Below, one piece after another: positions 6,096 to 14,319 of a stretch of DNA of 23,392 nt (its first letter is position 1; each line of letters starts with the position of its first letter). The DNA comes from a virus: positions 1-23,392 of the IMG/VR virus record IMGVR_UViG_3300048835_000360; one strand, given 5' to 3'. Under the pieces are notes generated by a model. That model saw only the letters and a program-made list of their open reading frames with translations, had not been told where the DNA came from and ran no database searches. The position numbers were made by a program, and so were the translations under genes.

Positions 6096-6259
6096 ACGAA
6101 CCGATCGACCGTGCTGCGCTGAAGCGCGAGGCTGAGGGCACCGATGGCGACCGCGTTGTCGTCAGTCGCGCCTGGCTCCGCCGCGTGCACGTCGAGCTCA
6201 CCATTCTCGACACCATGCGCTGCGGTATCGAGCAGGTGTTTGGCAAGGCCGATTCGTGA
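6092..6259 (+). CDS. 55-aa hypothetical protein
   Basis: A short gene read directly from the sequence: GTG start, then NEPIDRAALKREAEGTDGD, and on to EQVFGKADS. It is joined to the genes on both sides by four-base GTGA overlaps, which is the main support. It looks helical and charged. No family recognised. Confidence 0.65.
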   Translation: MNEPIDRAALKREAEGTDGDRVVVSRAWLRRVHVELTILDTMRCGIEQVFGKADS

Positions 6260-6579
6260 CCGCCAATCTTGCCGACCAGGTGCGCGAGGCCGTCGCCGAG
6301 CTGCATGGGCATAAAGGGCAGCTGAAGGCGCACAAGCAGCTGCCGTGGGCATCGATTACCTATTCTGGAACCAAACACGGCCTGGTGCTGGTGTTCGACG
6401 GTGCCGATGCTGTCCAGGCTGGCGAGGCGCTGATCGCCAATCTGCCAGATCACGAATTCAACATCACGGGCCAAGTCGTGGCCGATGCTTCGATCATGAT
6501 GGTCGAACATGATTTCATGGGCAGTGGCGAGCAGCTGCGGGTGACCGTGGTGCTTTTGCTCCTCGAGGAGAGGAAATGA
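6256..6579 (+). CDS. Hypothetical protein
   Basis: A 107-aa protein starting at GTG in a GTGA overlap. Alternating hydrophobic strands (WASITYSGTKHGLVLVFDGA, FNITGQVVADASIMMVEHDF, LRVTVVLLLLEE) suggest a small alpha/beta fold. It directly precedes the Gam-like gene, with a four-base overlap, so it may be part of a recombination or DNA-protection unit. Not recognised further. Confidence 0.7.
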   Translation: MTANLADQVREAVAELHGHKGQLKAHKQLPWASITYSGTKHGLVLVFDGADAVQAGEALIANLPDHEFNITGQVVADASIMMVEHDFMGSGEQLRVTVVLLLLEERK

Positions 6580-7103
6580 CAGATCTGTCGATCCGCAAGC
6601 CGCGCAGCCTCCCTGAGGCGCAGCGGCTATGCGAGCTGTACGCTGACATCGATGGCGAGATCGCCGCGATCGAGGAATCGCGCGAAGTCGCCATCGCGGC
6701 CGCCAATGCCGAGGTCGACAAGGATCTCCTGCCACTGATCAAGCGCCGCGATGCAATCGTCGAAAAGCTCGAGCCGTGGTGGAAAGCCAATGCGGCCGCG
6801 CTGACCAAGGGCAAGCGCAAGTCGGCCGAGCTTGGCGGCGTGCTGATGGGCACGCGGACGAGTAGCGGGAAGGTGACCGTTACCGGCGCCATCGATGCCG
6901 TGATCGAGAAGCTGCGGGCGAACCGCACTTTAGGCCGCCTGTTCGTGCGCCCCAAGTTCGAGCTCGACAGACCGGAGGTCCGCAAGGGCCTGACGGGCAA
7001 GCATGGCCCGGCGCTTAAAGCGCTCGGCCTCGGGTTCGAGGAGGGCACTGATACCTTCTTCATCGAACGTACCGCACAGTCGGGCACGCAAGGGAAGGCA
7101 TGA
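6576..7103 (+). CDS. gam: Host-nuclease inhibitor / Mu Gam-like DNA-end-binding protein
   Basis: A 175-aa protein of the Mu Gam family type. Residues ~12-72 form a long coiled coil (LCELYADIDGEIAAIEESRE, then AAANAEVDKDLLPLIKRRDA), followed by WWKANAAALTKGKRKSAELG and a beta stretch GVLMGTRTSSGKVTV. Mu Gam is a Ku-like dimer that binds double-stranded DNA ends and shields them from exonucleases such as RecBCD. It overlaps the genes on both sides by four bases. A Gam protein is typically found with phage recombination or replication genes; no recombinase is visible next to it here. Confidence 0.85.
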   Translation: MTDLSIRKPRSLPEAQRLCELYADIDGEIAAIEESREVAIAAANAEVDKDLLPLIKRRDAIVEKLEPWWKANAAALTKGKRKSAELGGVLMGTRTSSGKVTVTGAIDAVIEKLRANRTLGRLFVRPKFELDRPEVRKGLTGKHGPALKALGLGFEEGTDTFFIERTAQSGTQGKA

Positions 7104-7351
7104 CCGATCCTGCTCCTACCCCGACCGACATGACAAAACCTGTCATGCCCATTCTCGCAGCAGAACGGATGGAGGGTTATCGTGAGGGCGTCAGCACCAT
7201 CAATCAGGTCGTTGCCGATGAGGCTGCTTACGAAGCTCGTATTGCTGCACTGGCCGAGGGCTCAATAGAGCGCAGGCGCTGGGGCTTCTTCTGCTTCCTG
7301 TGCGGCATCGCACTGGCGGCGCTGTTGCACAAGATGGTGATGGCGGCATGA
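7100..7351 (+). CDS. Small single-pass membrane protein
   Basis: An 83-aa protein with a polar N-terminus, a helical middle (MEGYREGVSTINQVVADEAA) and one hydrophobic segment near the C-terminus (GFFCFLCGIALAALLH). Arg residues before the segment (ERRRW) favour a cytoplasmic N-terminus. ATGA overlaps join it to both neighbours. Function unknown. Confidence 0.7.
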   Translation: MTDPAPTPTDMTKPVMPILAAERMEGYREGVSTINQVVADEAAYEARIAALAEGSIERRRWGFFCFLCGIALAALLHKMVMAA

Positions 7352-7575
7352 AGCTGACTGAATTACCCGCAGCAAACGAGCTGGTTGACCAGAGGCATAA
7401 GCTACAGGCATTCGCTGATGCTGCCGAGCTCGGGCTAATCACCTTGCAGGTTGGCGGGAAGTACCCTGCCGACAGCCTGGTCGCGGTTTGCCGTGCGCCG
7501 TTCATCGCTGAGTGCCGGGCCCAGATCGCTGATGTCGATCGTCAGCTGGCAAAGCTGGGCGTCCAAGTAGACTGA
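7348..7575 (+). CDS. Hypothetical protein
   Basis: A 75-aa protein starting at the ATG at 7348, which overlaps the upstream stop as ATGA; earlier starts belong to another frame. Helical N-terminus (LPAANELVDQRHKLQAFADA), then a small strand-rich part and an acidic helix (CRAQIADVDRQLAKLG). Its stop overlaps the HNH start as TGATG. Not recognised. Confidence 0.7.
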   Translation: MKLTELPAANELVDQRHKLQAFADAAELGLITLQVGGKYPADSLVAVCRAPFIAECRAQIADVDRQLAKLGVQVD

Positions 7576-7904
7576 TGGCCGTGCGGCCGCCTGTCTTCCG
7601 CCCTCCAGGGTGGAAGCCACGGGAGCCGTGGGAGCGTCGCACCACCTACCGTGACAAGCGTATCAGAGGCAGGGCTGGACAGGCACTGCGGGCGCAGGTG
7701 CTGGCCGAGGAACCGTACTGCAGGCTTTGCCTGAAGGATGGGAAGCGGGTTCAAGCTACCGAGGTCGATCACATCAAGTCACTCGCTGCCGGCGGCGGCG
7801 AAGAGAGAGCCAACCGGCAAGCGCTATGCAAGCCATGCCATGAGGCCAAGTCGAAGGCCGAGCGAGCCGAGGCGCAGCACGGGGGGGGAGGGTCGATCTC
7901 TTAG
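7575..7904 (+). CDS. HNH endonuclease
   Basis: A 109-aa protein with an HNH motif: zinc-binding C49 and C52 (YCRLC), the catalytic DH pair (EVDHI, D65-H66), N80 and the second zinc pair C85/C88 with H89 (LCKPCHEAK). HNH proteins encoded next to terminase genes are needed for cos cleavage and DNA packaging in HK97-type phages, working with TerS and TerL. The C-terminus runs through an eight-G tract (QHGGGGSIS), a possible slippage spot that would change only the last residues. The gene overlaps its upstream neighbour by one base. Confidence 0.9.
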   Translation: MAVRPPVFRPPGWKPREPWERRTTYRDKRIRGRAGQALRAQVLAEEPYCRLCLKDGKRVQATEVDHIKSLAAGGGEERANRQALCKPCHEAKSKAERAEAQHGGGGSIS

Positions 7905-7960
7905 GTCGATCCGGACGGACACCGCCGCCCCCGTGTAATTTTCGCGCGGGCGATTTCAAA
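7881..7960. other. Putative cos (DNA packaging) region
   Basis: The segment between the HNH motif and the small terminase gene contains an eight-G tract followed by AGGG (7881-7892), a direct repeat GGTCGATC (7891-7898 and 7904-7911), then a C tract (7928-7932) and an AATTTTCGCGCG segment. Phages with this HNH-TerS-TerL order commonly carry G-tract and C-tract elements of this form at the packaging site. The call is by analogy; the cut position cannot be read from sequence. Confidence 0.5.
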
Positions 7961-7970
7961 AGGTAAAAAG

Positions 7971-8459
7971 ATGCCGCGAGGTGGAGCCCGGCCGGGGTCA
8001 GGGCGCAAGCGGCTTGAGCCTGCGATCAAGCGGCTCCGCGGCACCGATCGCGCCGATCGCGATGGCGAGGCACCGCCGCCGGCAATGACCGGCGGGATGC
8101 ATCCGCCGATGTATCTCGGCGAGTTGGAGCAGCTGCTGTTCGGGTCGATCGCGCAGATCCTCGAGCAGCAGGGCCGTGCCTCGCCGCACTACGTCGACAC
8201 GGTCGCGCTTACGGCGCAACGGTTTGCGCAGATCCAGCGCTGGCAAGCGGTGCTCGAAGTCGAAGGCGACACTTACGAGGCCAAGACCGCGCACGGAATC
8301 ATGATCCGCAAGCGGCCTGAGGTCCAGATGCTCAGCGATGCAATGCGTCATGCGCACGCATTGCTGGCCGAAATGATGATCACGCCGGCGACGGCACTTC
8401 GCCTGGGCGAGGGCCAGAAGCCCGAGGACAACCCCTTCAAGGCCCTCCTCGATCTGTAG
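7971..8459 (+). CDS. terS: Terminase small subunit (P27 family)
   Basis: A 162-aa protein with the P27-type small terminase layout. The N-terminus GGARPGSGRKR is an AT-hook-like basic motif common in this family. A helical oligomerisation region follows (LGELEQLLFGSIAQILEQQG, then YVDTVALTAQRFAQIQRW), then IMIRKRPEVQMLSDAMRHAH and NPFKALLDL at the C-terminus. TerS recognises the packaging site and loads TerL. AAAGG precedes the ATG. It is immediately downstream of the putative cos region and ten bases from TerL. Confidence 0.88.
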   Translation: MPRGGARPGSGRKRLEPAIKRLRGTDRADRDGEAPPPAMTGGMHPPMYLGELEQLLFGSIAQILEQQGRASPHYVDTVALTAQRFAQIQRWQAVLEVEGDTYEAKTAHGIMIRKRPEVQMLSDAMRHAHALLAEMMITPATALRLGEGQKPEDNPFKALLDL

Positions 8460-8468
8460 AGGACCTAT

Positions 8469-10199
8469 GTGGAGACCAAGGACTACGCGGCGATCGCGCA
8501 GCAGTATGCGCGCGACGTCGTCAGCGGAAAGCAACCGGCCTGCAAGTGGATCCGGCTGCAGTGCGAGCGGTTCCTCGACGAGCTGAAGCAGCAGCGCCGG
8601 AAGGAGTTTCCCTTCCGATTCGAGCCGCGCAAGGTCGCGCGGTTCTGCGCTTTCATCGAGTGCCTGCCGCACACCAAGGGCAAATGGGCGAGGTCGCGCG
8701 AGACGATCTGCCTCGAGCCGTGGCAGGTGTGGATCTTCGCCAACGCCTTCGGGTGGCTGCGCAAGTCCGATGGGCTGCGCCGCTACCGGGTGCTCTACGT
8801 TGTGGTGCCCCGCAAGAATGGCAAGTCGATCATCGCCGCCGGCGCAGGGCTCTACATGTTCTGCATGGACGGCGAGCCGGGGGCCGAAGTCTACTCCGGC
8901 GCGACGACCGAAGATCAGGCATGGGAGGTTTTTCGGCCGGCGCGCCTGATGGCGCTGCGATCTCCGCAGCTGACTTCGGCGCTGGGAATCGAGGTCAACG
9001 CCAAGAGCCTGGTGCGGCATGGCGACCAGTCGCGGTTCGAGACAATCACCGGTGATCCCGGTGACGGGCAGAGCCCGAGCTGTTCCATCCACGACGAGTA
9101 CCACGAGCACGACGACGACGGCCAGGTCGAGACGATGATCACTGGCATGGGTGCGCGCGAGCAGCCTATGCAGATCATCATCACCACCGCGGGCGATAAC
9201 CTCGCCGGGCCATGCTACGCCTCGATCCTCGAGGAGCGGGAGAAGCTCGAAGGTATCGGGTGCGAGGGGGGCAAGTTCCCGCTCGATCACGAAACCTTCT
9301 TCGTCGAGTACACAATCGACGACGACGACGACTGGAAGTCCGAGCGCGCACTGCGCAAGGCCAACCCGAACATGGGTATCTCGGTGCTCGAGGACTTCCT
9401 GTTCGGGCAGCAGCGATCTGCCGTGCGCACTCCGCGCAAGGCCGGGGTTTTCAAGACCAAGCACCTCAATCTCTGGGTTGCGGCCAGATCGGCCTACTTT
9501 GACATCGAGGCGTGGCGACGCTGTCAACGCGATTGGCTCCCGCCGCGCGCGGACGACGTGCTTGCGCTTGAGCGGCTGCGCGGGAGGAGGGCGATCGCCG
9601 GGCTCGACCTTGCGTCGAAGATCGACATTGCGGCGCTCGAGCTACTGATCTTGCCCGAGGGCAGCAAGGCGACACCGGACGATCCGTACATTCGCACGGG
9701 CTGGTACTTCCTGCCCGAGGAGACGGTGTCGAACAACCCGTCCTACACCGATTGGCACAGCAAGGAGCTGCTGTCCGCTAACCCGGGCAACATCATCGAC
9801 TACGACGAGATCCTGCTGAAGCTCGAGGAGATCAGCAAGATCCTGCAGCTGGAGCAGGTCCCCTACGACCCGCATCAGGCGAACTACTTCGTCACCACCG
9901 CCCTGAAGGCGGGGATGCCGATGCTCGAGTACCGGCAGATCGTGCTCAACATGAGCGAGCCGATGAAGGAGCTCGACGCGGTCACCCGCGCCGGCACCAT
10001 CGCGCATGGCGGCTGCGCCGTCATGGAATGGCAAATGAACAACGTCGTCGCGACGCTGGACGCCAAGGACAATGTCTACCCGCGTAAGCCGCGGGCCGAG
10101 GCCAAGATCGACAACCCAGTCGCGCTGATCATGGCGCTGGGCGCGTCAATGGTCGGCAATGAATCAACCCAGTCGTTCTGGGAGGTAATGAACGCATGA
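8469..10199 (+). CDS. terL: Terminase large subunit
   Basis: A 576-aa packaging motor protein. Walker A is at about residues 113-120 (VPRKNGKS), and Walker B with the catalytic Glu is at IHDEYHE (D209-E210). The C-terminal RNase H-like nuclease domain starts with IAGLDLASK (D380) and continues through acidic segments (IIDYDEILLKLEE, PYDPHQANYF). Length and layout match the HK97-type Terminase_1 family. It pumps DNA into the prohead using ATP and cuts at cos. The GTG start has AGGA five bases upstream. Its stop overlaps the next gene as ATGA. Confidence 0.95.
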   Translation: METKDYAAIAQQYARDVVSGKQPACKWIRLQCERFLDELKQQRRKEFPFRFEPRKVARFCAFIECLPHTKGKWARSRETICLEPWQVWIFANAFGWLRKSDGLRRYRVLYVVVPRKNGKSIIAAGAGLYMFCMDGEPGAEVYSGATTEDQAWEVFRPARLMALRSPQLTSALGIEVNAKSLVRHGDQSRFETITGDPGDGQSPSCSIHDEYHEHDDDGQVETMITGMGAREQPMQIIITTAGDNLAGPCYASILEEREKLEGIGCEGGKFPLDHETFFVEYTIDDDDDWKSERALRKANPNMGISVLEDFLFGQQRSAVRTPRKAGVFKTKHLNLWVAARSAYFDIEAWRRCQRDWLPPRADDVLALERLRGRRAIAGLDLASKIDIAALELLILPEGSKATPDDPYIRTGWYFLPEETVSNNPSYTDWHSKELLSANPGNIIDYDEILLKLEEISKILQLEQVPYDPHQANYFVTTALKAGMPMLEYRQIVLNMSEPMKELDAVTRAGTIAHGGCAVMEWQMNNVVATLDAKDNVYPRKPRAEAKIDNPVALIMALGASMVGNESTQSFWEVMNA

Positions 10200-10393
10200 C
10201 ACTGAAATCGCCGCAGCCGCCTCTCTCCGAGCGGGCGGGTGCGTTTGTGCGCGCGATCGCGCCTGACATCACTGCCGGGATTGGCGCTGCGCTGTTCGTT
10301 GCGGGTGTCGACATGATCCACCGCCCCTCGGCCATGATCGTGGCCGGGCTGCTTTGCCTTGCGGTGAGCTTGGCGGCGGCGCGGCGCATCTGA
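10196..10393 (+). CDS. Small membrane protein between terminase and portal
   Basis: A 65-aa protein with two hydrophobic segments (ITAGIGAALFVAGVDMI and AMIVAGLLCLAVSLAAA) separated by HRPS. Small hydrophobic genes at this position occur in several alphaproteobacterial HK97-like phages but their role is unclear. It overlaps TerL by four bases and the portal gene by one base, supporting translation. Confidence 0.75.
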   Translation: MTLKSPQPPLSERAGAFVRAIAPDITAGIGAALFVAGVDMIHRPSAMIVAGLLCLAVSLAAARRI

Positions 10394-11646
10394 TGCGAGG
10401 ATTTCTCGGGAGCCTGCTCGCTCCGCCTTCGGGCGGCGAGGCGAAGATGTCGAGCCGGGATCTGTTGCGGATCATGTCGCGCGGCAGCATGTCGCGGTCC
10501 GGAGAGCGGGTCACCTGGGAGCGCGCGCTGCAGGTCATGACGATGCTCGCCTGCGCGCGGGTCATCGCCGAAGGCGTGTCGCAGGTGCCGTGGAAGGTGC
10601 ATGTGGGCGGCCCCGGGCGGATGGAGGCGACGGACCACCCGGTCTACGACCTGCTTTATCGCCGGCCGAACTCGTGGCAGACCAGCTTCGAGTTCCGCGA
10701 GACGTTGATGTTCCACACGGTGCTCGGGGGCAATGCCTTCTTGCAGAAGCTGCGGGTGGGCAGCGCGCGCAGGCTGGCCGCGATCGAACCGTTCGAGCCA
10801 GGCTACATGCGGGTCGAGCAGGACGGTAGCCGCCGCCTCCGGTACCACTACCGCCCCGAAGGCGGCAGCGAACGAGAGATCCCGGCCGAGGATGTCTGGC
10901 ACGTGCGCGGGCCGAGCTGGAACAGCTGGCTGGGGCTCGACATCACCCGGCTTGCCCGTGAGGCGATCGGGCTGAGCCTTGCCACCGAGAGCGCGCATGC
11001 GGACCTGCACAAGGGCGGGGCGCGGGTTTCGGGGATCTACACGGTCAAGCCGCAGCTCTCGCCCGAGAAGTTCGCCCAGCTCGCTGCCTGGATGGACCAG
11101 TACAAGGCGGGCGGCCCGCGCGAGGGCGAGACCCTGCTGCTCGACAACGAAGCGAAGTTCGAGAAGACCTCGATGTCCGGGGTCGACGCCCAGCACCTCG
11201 AGACCCGGCGCTACCAGGTCGAGGAGGTCTGCCGCGCGATGCGGGTGATGCCGATCATGGTCGGCCAGTCCGACAAGGCAGCCACCTATGCCAGCGCGGA
11301 GCAGATGTTCCTCGCTCACGTCGTGCACACCCTGATGCCCTGGTACGAGCGGCTCGAGCAATCGGCCGACGTCAACCTGCTGACCCCCGAGGAGCGCGCG
11401 GCGGGCTTCTACACCAAGTTCAATCCCAACGCGCTGATGCGCGGCGCGGCGAAGGATCGCGGGGACTTCTACGCCAAGGCGCTGGGCGCGGGCGGCACGC
11501 CGGCGTGGATGACGCAGGACGAAGTCCGCGGGCTCGAGGAGCTTGCGCCGCGCGGCGGCCCGGCCGACGAGCTAAGCCGCGGCGCAATGAACCCGGCAGC
11601 CGATCCCGGCTCGCCTGACGACGAGGAAGACGATGCGGACAATTGA
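10393..11646 (+). CDS. Portal protein (HK97 family)
   Basis: A 417-aa portal protein, starting at the ATG overlapping the upstream stop (TGATG). An earlier in-frame ATG at 10354 would extend into the membrane gene and is not supported. Typical features are the early VTWERALQVMTMLACARVIA and VYDLLYRRPNSWQTSFEFRE, the central YHYRPEGGSEREIPAEDVWH and LLLDNEAKFEKTSMSGVDAQ, then RVMPIMVGQSDKAATYASAE and LMPWYERLEQS. The protein forms the dodecameric ring at one vertex through which DNA enters and to which the tail connects. It overlaps the protease gene by 14 bases. Confidence 0.93.
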   Translation: MRGFLGSLLAPPSGGEAKMSSRDLLRIMSRGSMSRSGERVTWERALQVMTMLACARVIAEGVSQVPWKVHVGGPGRMEATDHPVYDLLYRRPNSWQTSFEFRETLMFHTVLGGNAFLQKLRVGSARRLAAIEPFEPGYMRVEQDGSRRLRYHYRPEGGSEREIPAEDVWHVRGPSWNSWLGLDITRLAREAIGLSLATESAHADLHKGGARVSGIYTVKPQLSPEKFAQLAAWMDQYKAGGPREGETLLLDNEAKFEKTSMSGVDAQHLETRRYQVEEVCRAMRVMPIMVGQSDKAATYASAEQMFLAHVVHTLMPWYERLEQSADVNLLTPEERAAGFYTKFNPNALMRGAAKDRGDFYAKALGAGGTPAWMTQDEVRGLEELAPRGGPADELSRGAMNPAADPGSPDDEEDDADN

Positions 11647-12370
11647 GCGCGGCCTGATCGAGGTGAAGTCGGGCGGGATCCAGCGCAGCGAGTTTCCGCT
11701 GCGCGAGGTGAAGTTCGCCGGCGACGACGGGCAGGAAGGGCGCACCTTCACCGGCTACGGCGCGGTGTTCGGCAACCTCGATTCCTACGGCGACGTGATC
11801 GAGAAGGGCGCCTTCAAGAAAACGATCCGCGAGGCCAAGCGCACCGGCAACTGGCCGGCGATGCTGATGCAGCACGGCGGTTGGGCGATGTCGGCCGACG
11901 ATCTGACCCCGGTCGGGATCTACACCGAGATGGACGAGGACGACAACGGGCTCCTCGTCACCGGCGTGATCGCCGACACCCAGCGCGGCAACGAGGCGCT
12001 GGGCCTGATGAAGATGAAGCCGCGGCCGGCGCTGACCGGCCTGTCGATCGGCTACCGCGCCAAGAAGTTCACCATGGGCACCAAGCCCGAGGAACCGCGC
12101 CGGACACTGCACGAGGTCGAACTGGTCGAGATCAGCCTCGTCACCTTCCCGGCCAACCCCAAGGCCCGCATCGGCTCGATCAAATCGGGCGGCGGGCTGA
12201 CCATCCGAGATGCGGAGAGCGCCCTGCGGGATGCGGGCTTCTCCTCGAACGAAGCCAAGGCGATCGTCGCCAAAGGCTTCACGGCGATCGATCACCGGGA
12301 GGGTGATGATCAGCTCCAGCGTCTGAACGACGCGACCACCGACCTGCTGAAAGCGCTGCAGGTTCGCTGA
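11633..12370 (+). CDS. Prohead protease (HK97 type, U35)
   Basis: A 245-aa protein with the prohead-protease fold motifs: FTGYGAVFGNLDSYGDVIEK, the catalytic His in MLMQHGG (H81), the catalytic Ser in TGLSIGYR (S138) and the Glu region VELVEISLVTFPANPKARI (E166). It cleaves the delta domain of the capsid protein and probably itself during head maturation. The C-terminal ~60 residues form a helical tail. The overlap with the portal gene and position before the capsid gene are standard. Confidence 0.93.
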   Translation: MRTIERGLIEVKSGGIQRSEFPLREVKFAGDDGQEGRTFTGYGAVFGNLDSYGDVIEKGAFKKTIREAKRTGNWPAMLMQHGGWAMSADDLTPVGIYTEMDEDDNGLLVTGVIADTQRGNEALGLMKMKPRPALTGLSIGYRAKKFTMGTKPEEPRRTLHEVELVEISLVTFPANPKARIGSIKSGGGLTIRDAESALRDAGFSSNEAKAIVAKGFTAIDHREGDDQLQRLNDATTDLLKALQVR

Positions 12371-12394
12371 CCTCCACTCCCGAAAGGAAAGACC

Positions 12395-13801
12395 ATGAAG
12401 ACCAAGAACCTGCTGGAGCAGGATAGCTCCTTCGCGCCCCTCGAACAGAAGGACGCGGGCCTCCCGACCGATCCGGCCATTGCCATCAAGCAGATCGCCG
12501 AGGCGGTCGAGGCGTTCAAGGCCAGCCACTCCGAAGAGATGGCCGAGCTGAAGAAGAAGGGCACCGCCGACCCGGTCCTGCTCGAACGTCTCAGCAAAAT
12601 CGACACGCAGCTCAACACCGCGACCGAGGCGAAGACCGCACTCGAAGCAGCGATCGCGGCAGAGCGCAAGGAGCGCGAAGATCTCGAGCTGCGCCTCCAG
12701 CGCCACGACATCAAGGGCGACGGCGACGCCGCGAAGGGTGCGCTCGAGCTGAAGGAGTTCAACCTGGCGGCGGCTGCCATTGCGGCGGACCGTAAGCGCA
12801 ACTTCACCCCGCTCGACCAGAAGGCCTTCGACGAGTACCGCGCGGTTGCCGTAAAGCATATGCGGCTCGGCAAGGACGCGCTCGACGCGGACGAGCTGAA
12901 GGCGATGTCGGTCGGCTCGGATGCGGACGGCGGCTACCTCGTCACCCCCGATACCACCGGGCGCATGGTCAAGAAGATCTTCGAGACCAGCGACATCCGC
13001 GCGATCGCCAATGTCCAGGCCATTTCCAGTGACAAGCTGGAAGGGTCGGAGGACCTCGAGGAAGCCGGCGCGGGTTGGGTCGGAGAGACCGAAAGCCGAT
13101 CCGAGACCGGCACGCCCAAGCTGGGCGAGTGGGAAATTCCGGTGCACGAGATGTATGCCGAGCCGCGCGCCACGCAGAAGCTGCTTGACGACGCTTCGGT
13201 CGACGTCGAAGCTTGGCTGGGTGACAAGGTGGGCATGCGCTTCGGCCGCATCGAGAACCTCGCCTTCGTCAAGGGCAACGGGATCCGCAAGCCGCGCGGC
13301 TTCGCCAGCTACGAGGTCGAGGCCGACGAGGGCAACGGCGTCCCCTGGGGCAAGATCGGCTTCGTGAAGTCGGGCGCGAACGGCGCATTTGTCGCGTCGA
13401 ATCCGGCCGACCGTATCCACGATCTCATCGGCCTGCTCAAGTCCGCCTACCTTCAGGGTGCGACCTTCGTCACCAAGCGGCAGATCGTCACCTTGATCCG
13501 CAAGTTCAAGGACGGCCAAGGTCAGTACCTCTGGCAGCCGAGCCTTGTGCTTGGCGAGCCCGAGCAGCTGGCCGGCTTCCCGATCGTGCGCGCCGAGGAT
13601 CTCGACGCTCCGGCGGCGGGTTCGCTCTCGCTGTGGTTCGGCAACTTCCGCGAAGGCTATCAGGTCGTCGAACGCCAGGGCACGCGCACGCTGCGCGATC
13701 CCTTCACCAGCAAGCCCTTCGTCAAGTTCTATTCGACCCGCCGCGTCGGCGGCGGGGTAGTGAACTTCGAGGCGCTGAAGGCGATGCAGTTCTCGGCCTA
13801 A
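12395..13801 (+). CDS. Major capsid protein (HK97 fold)
   Basis: A 468-aa protein. Residues ~30-110 form a charged coiled coil, the delta/scaffold domain that the protease removes. The HK97 fold begins near residue 170 (SVGSDADGGYLVTPDTTGRM), continues through the E-loop and P-domain, and ends in the A-domain (LSLWFGNFREGYQVVERQGT). It is longer than HK97 gp5 because of an extended linker (about residues 110-170). AAAGGAAAG precedes the ATG. A terminator follows the gene, as expected for the most abundant protein. Confidence 0.95.
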   Translation: MKTKNLLEQDSSFAPLEQKDAGLPTDPAIAIKQIAEAVEAFKASHSEEMAELKKKGTADPVLLERLSKIDTQLNTATEAKTALEAAIAAERKEREDLELRLQRHDIKGDGDAAKGALELKEFNLAAAAIAADRKRNFTPLDQKAFDEYRAVAVKHMRLGKDALDADELKAMSVGSDADGGYLVTPDTTGRMVKKIFETSDIRAIANVQAISSDKLEGSEDLEEAGAGWVGETESRSETGTPKLGEWEIPVHEMYAEPRATQKLLDDASVDVEAWLGDKVGMRFGRIENLAFVKGNGIRKPRGFASYEVEADEGNGVPWGKIGFVKSGANGAFVASNPADRIHDLIGLLKSAYLQGATFVTKRQIVTLIRKFKDGQGQYLWQPSLVLGEPEQLAGFPIVRAEDLDAPAAGSLSLWFGNFREGYQVVERQGTRTLRDPFTSKPFVKFYSTRRVGGGVVNFEALKAMQFSA

Positions 13802-13822
13802 GGCCGAGCCCACATTCCGCGA

Positions 13823-13851
13823 GGGGCGGCGTCACTGACGTCGCCCCTTTT
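13823..13851 (+). terminator. Rho-independent terminator after the capsid gene
   Basis: An 11-bp stem, GGGGCGGCGTC (13823-13833) and GACGTCGCCCC (13837-13847), has a single G-U pair and the three-base loop ACT, followed by TTTT. It probably attenuates transcription between capsid and tail genes. Confidence 0.8.
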
Positions 13852-13881
13852 GCTTTCCCCAGCTCCCCAATGGAGGCTTCA

Positions 13882-14316
13882 ATGCACACCATCACTGAAA
13901 ACATCGAGATCCGCGAAGTCGGCGCGCCTGTCGCCGCCGGCGCGACGATCGACAACAGCTCCGACCGCATCGACATGGACGATTACGAGAGCGTCACCTT
14001 CATCGCGGTTATCACCGACAGCGTCGCCACTGGCGTTGCCGCTCTCACCATCGAGAGCAACGACGCAGACAGCGACAGCGGCATGGCCGCGATCACCGGT
14101 GCCGTCGCCACCGTCACCAGCGTGGCCAACGATGACGTCAACGACAAGCTCCTGATCGTCGAAGTCCGCAACCCGGGCAAGCGCTTCGTCCAAGCGGTGC
14201 GCACCTCGCTCACTGCGAACATCGCCTACGGGTCGGTGATCGCACTGCTCACGCCGCGTCGCCGGCCGGTGGTCGATCACACCACCGTCGCGGACATCGC
14301 CCGCGTCAGCGACTAA
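13882..14316 (+). CDS. Possible head decoration or fibre protein
   Basis: A 144-aa protein. The start at the ATG at 13882 is supported by GGAGG five bases upstream; an ATG four codons earlier overlaps that site. The sequence is beta-rich and Ala/Thr/Val-rich (ITENIEIREVGAPVAAGATI, YESVTFIAVITDSVATGVAA, VATVTSVANDDV). It lies directly after the capsid gene and its terminator, where decoration proteins are often found. No specific family recognised. Confidence 0.6.
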   Translation: MHTITENIEIREVGAPVAAGATIDNSSDRIDMDDYESVTFIAVITDSVATGVAALTIESNDADSDSGMAAITGAVATVTSVANDDVNDKLLIVEVRNPGKRFVQAVRTSLTANIAYGSVIALLTPRRRPVVDHTTVADIARVSD

Positions 14317-14319
14317 CCG

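Noticed and set aside
7998-9527. 509-aa minus-strand frame
   Set aside because: Antisense to the terminase genes; a consequence of high GC in the third codon position.
10354-10392. Earlier portal start
   Set aside because: Would extend through the upstream membrane gene; the ATG at 10393 overlaps the stop as TGATG and gives the normal portal N-terminus.
11420-13813. 797-aa minus-strand frame
   Set aside because: Antisense to portal, protease and capsid genes; typical GC-driven shadow despite its length.
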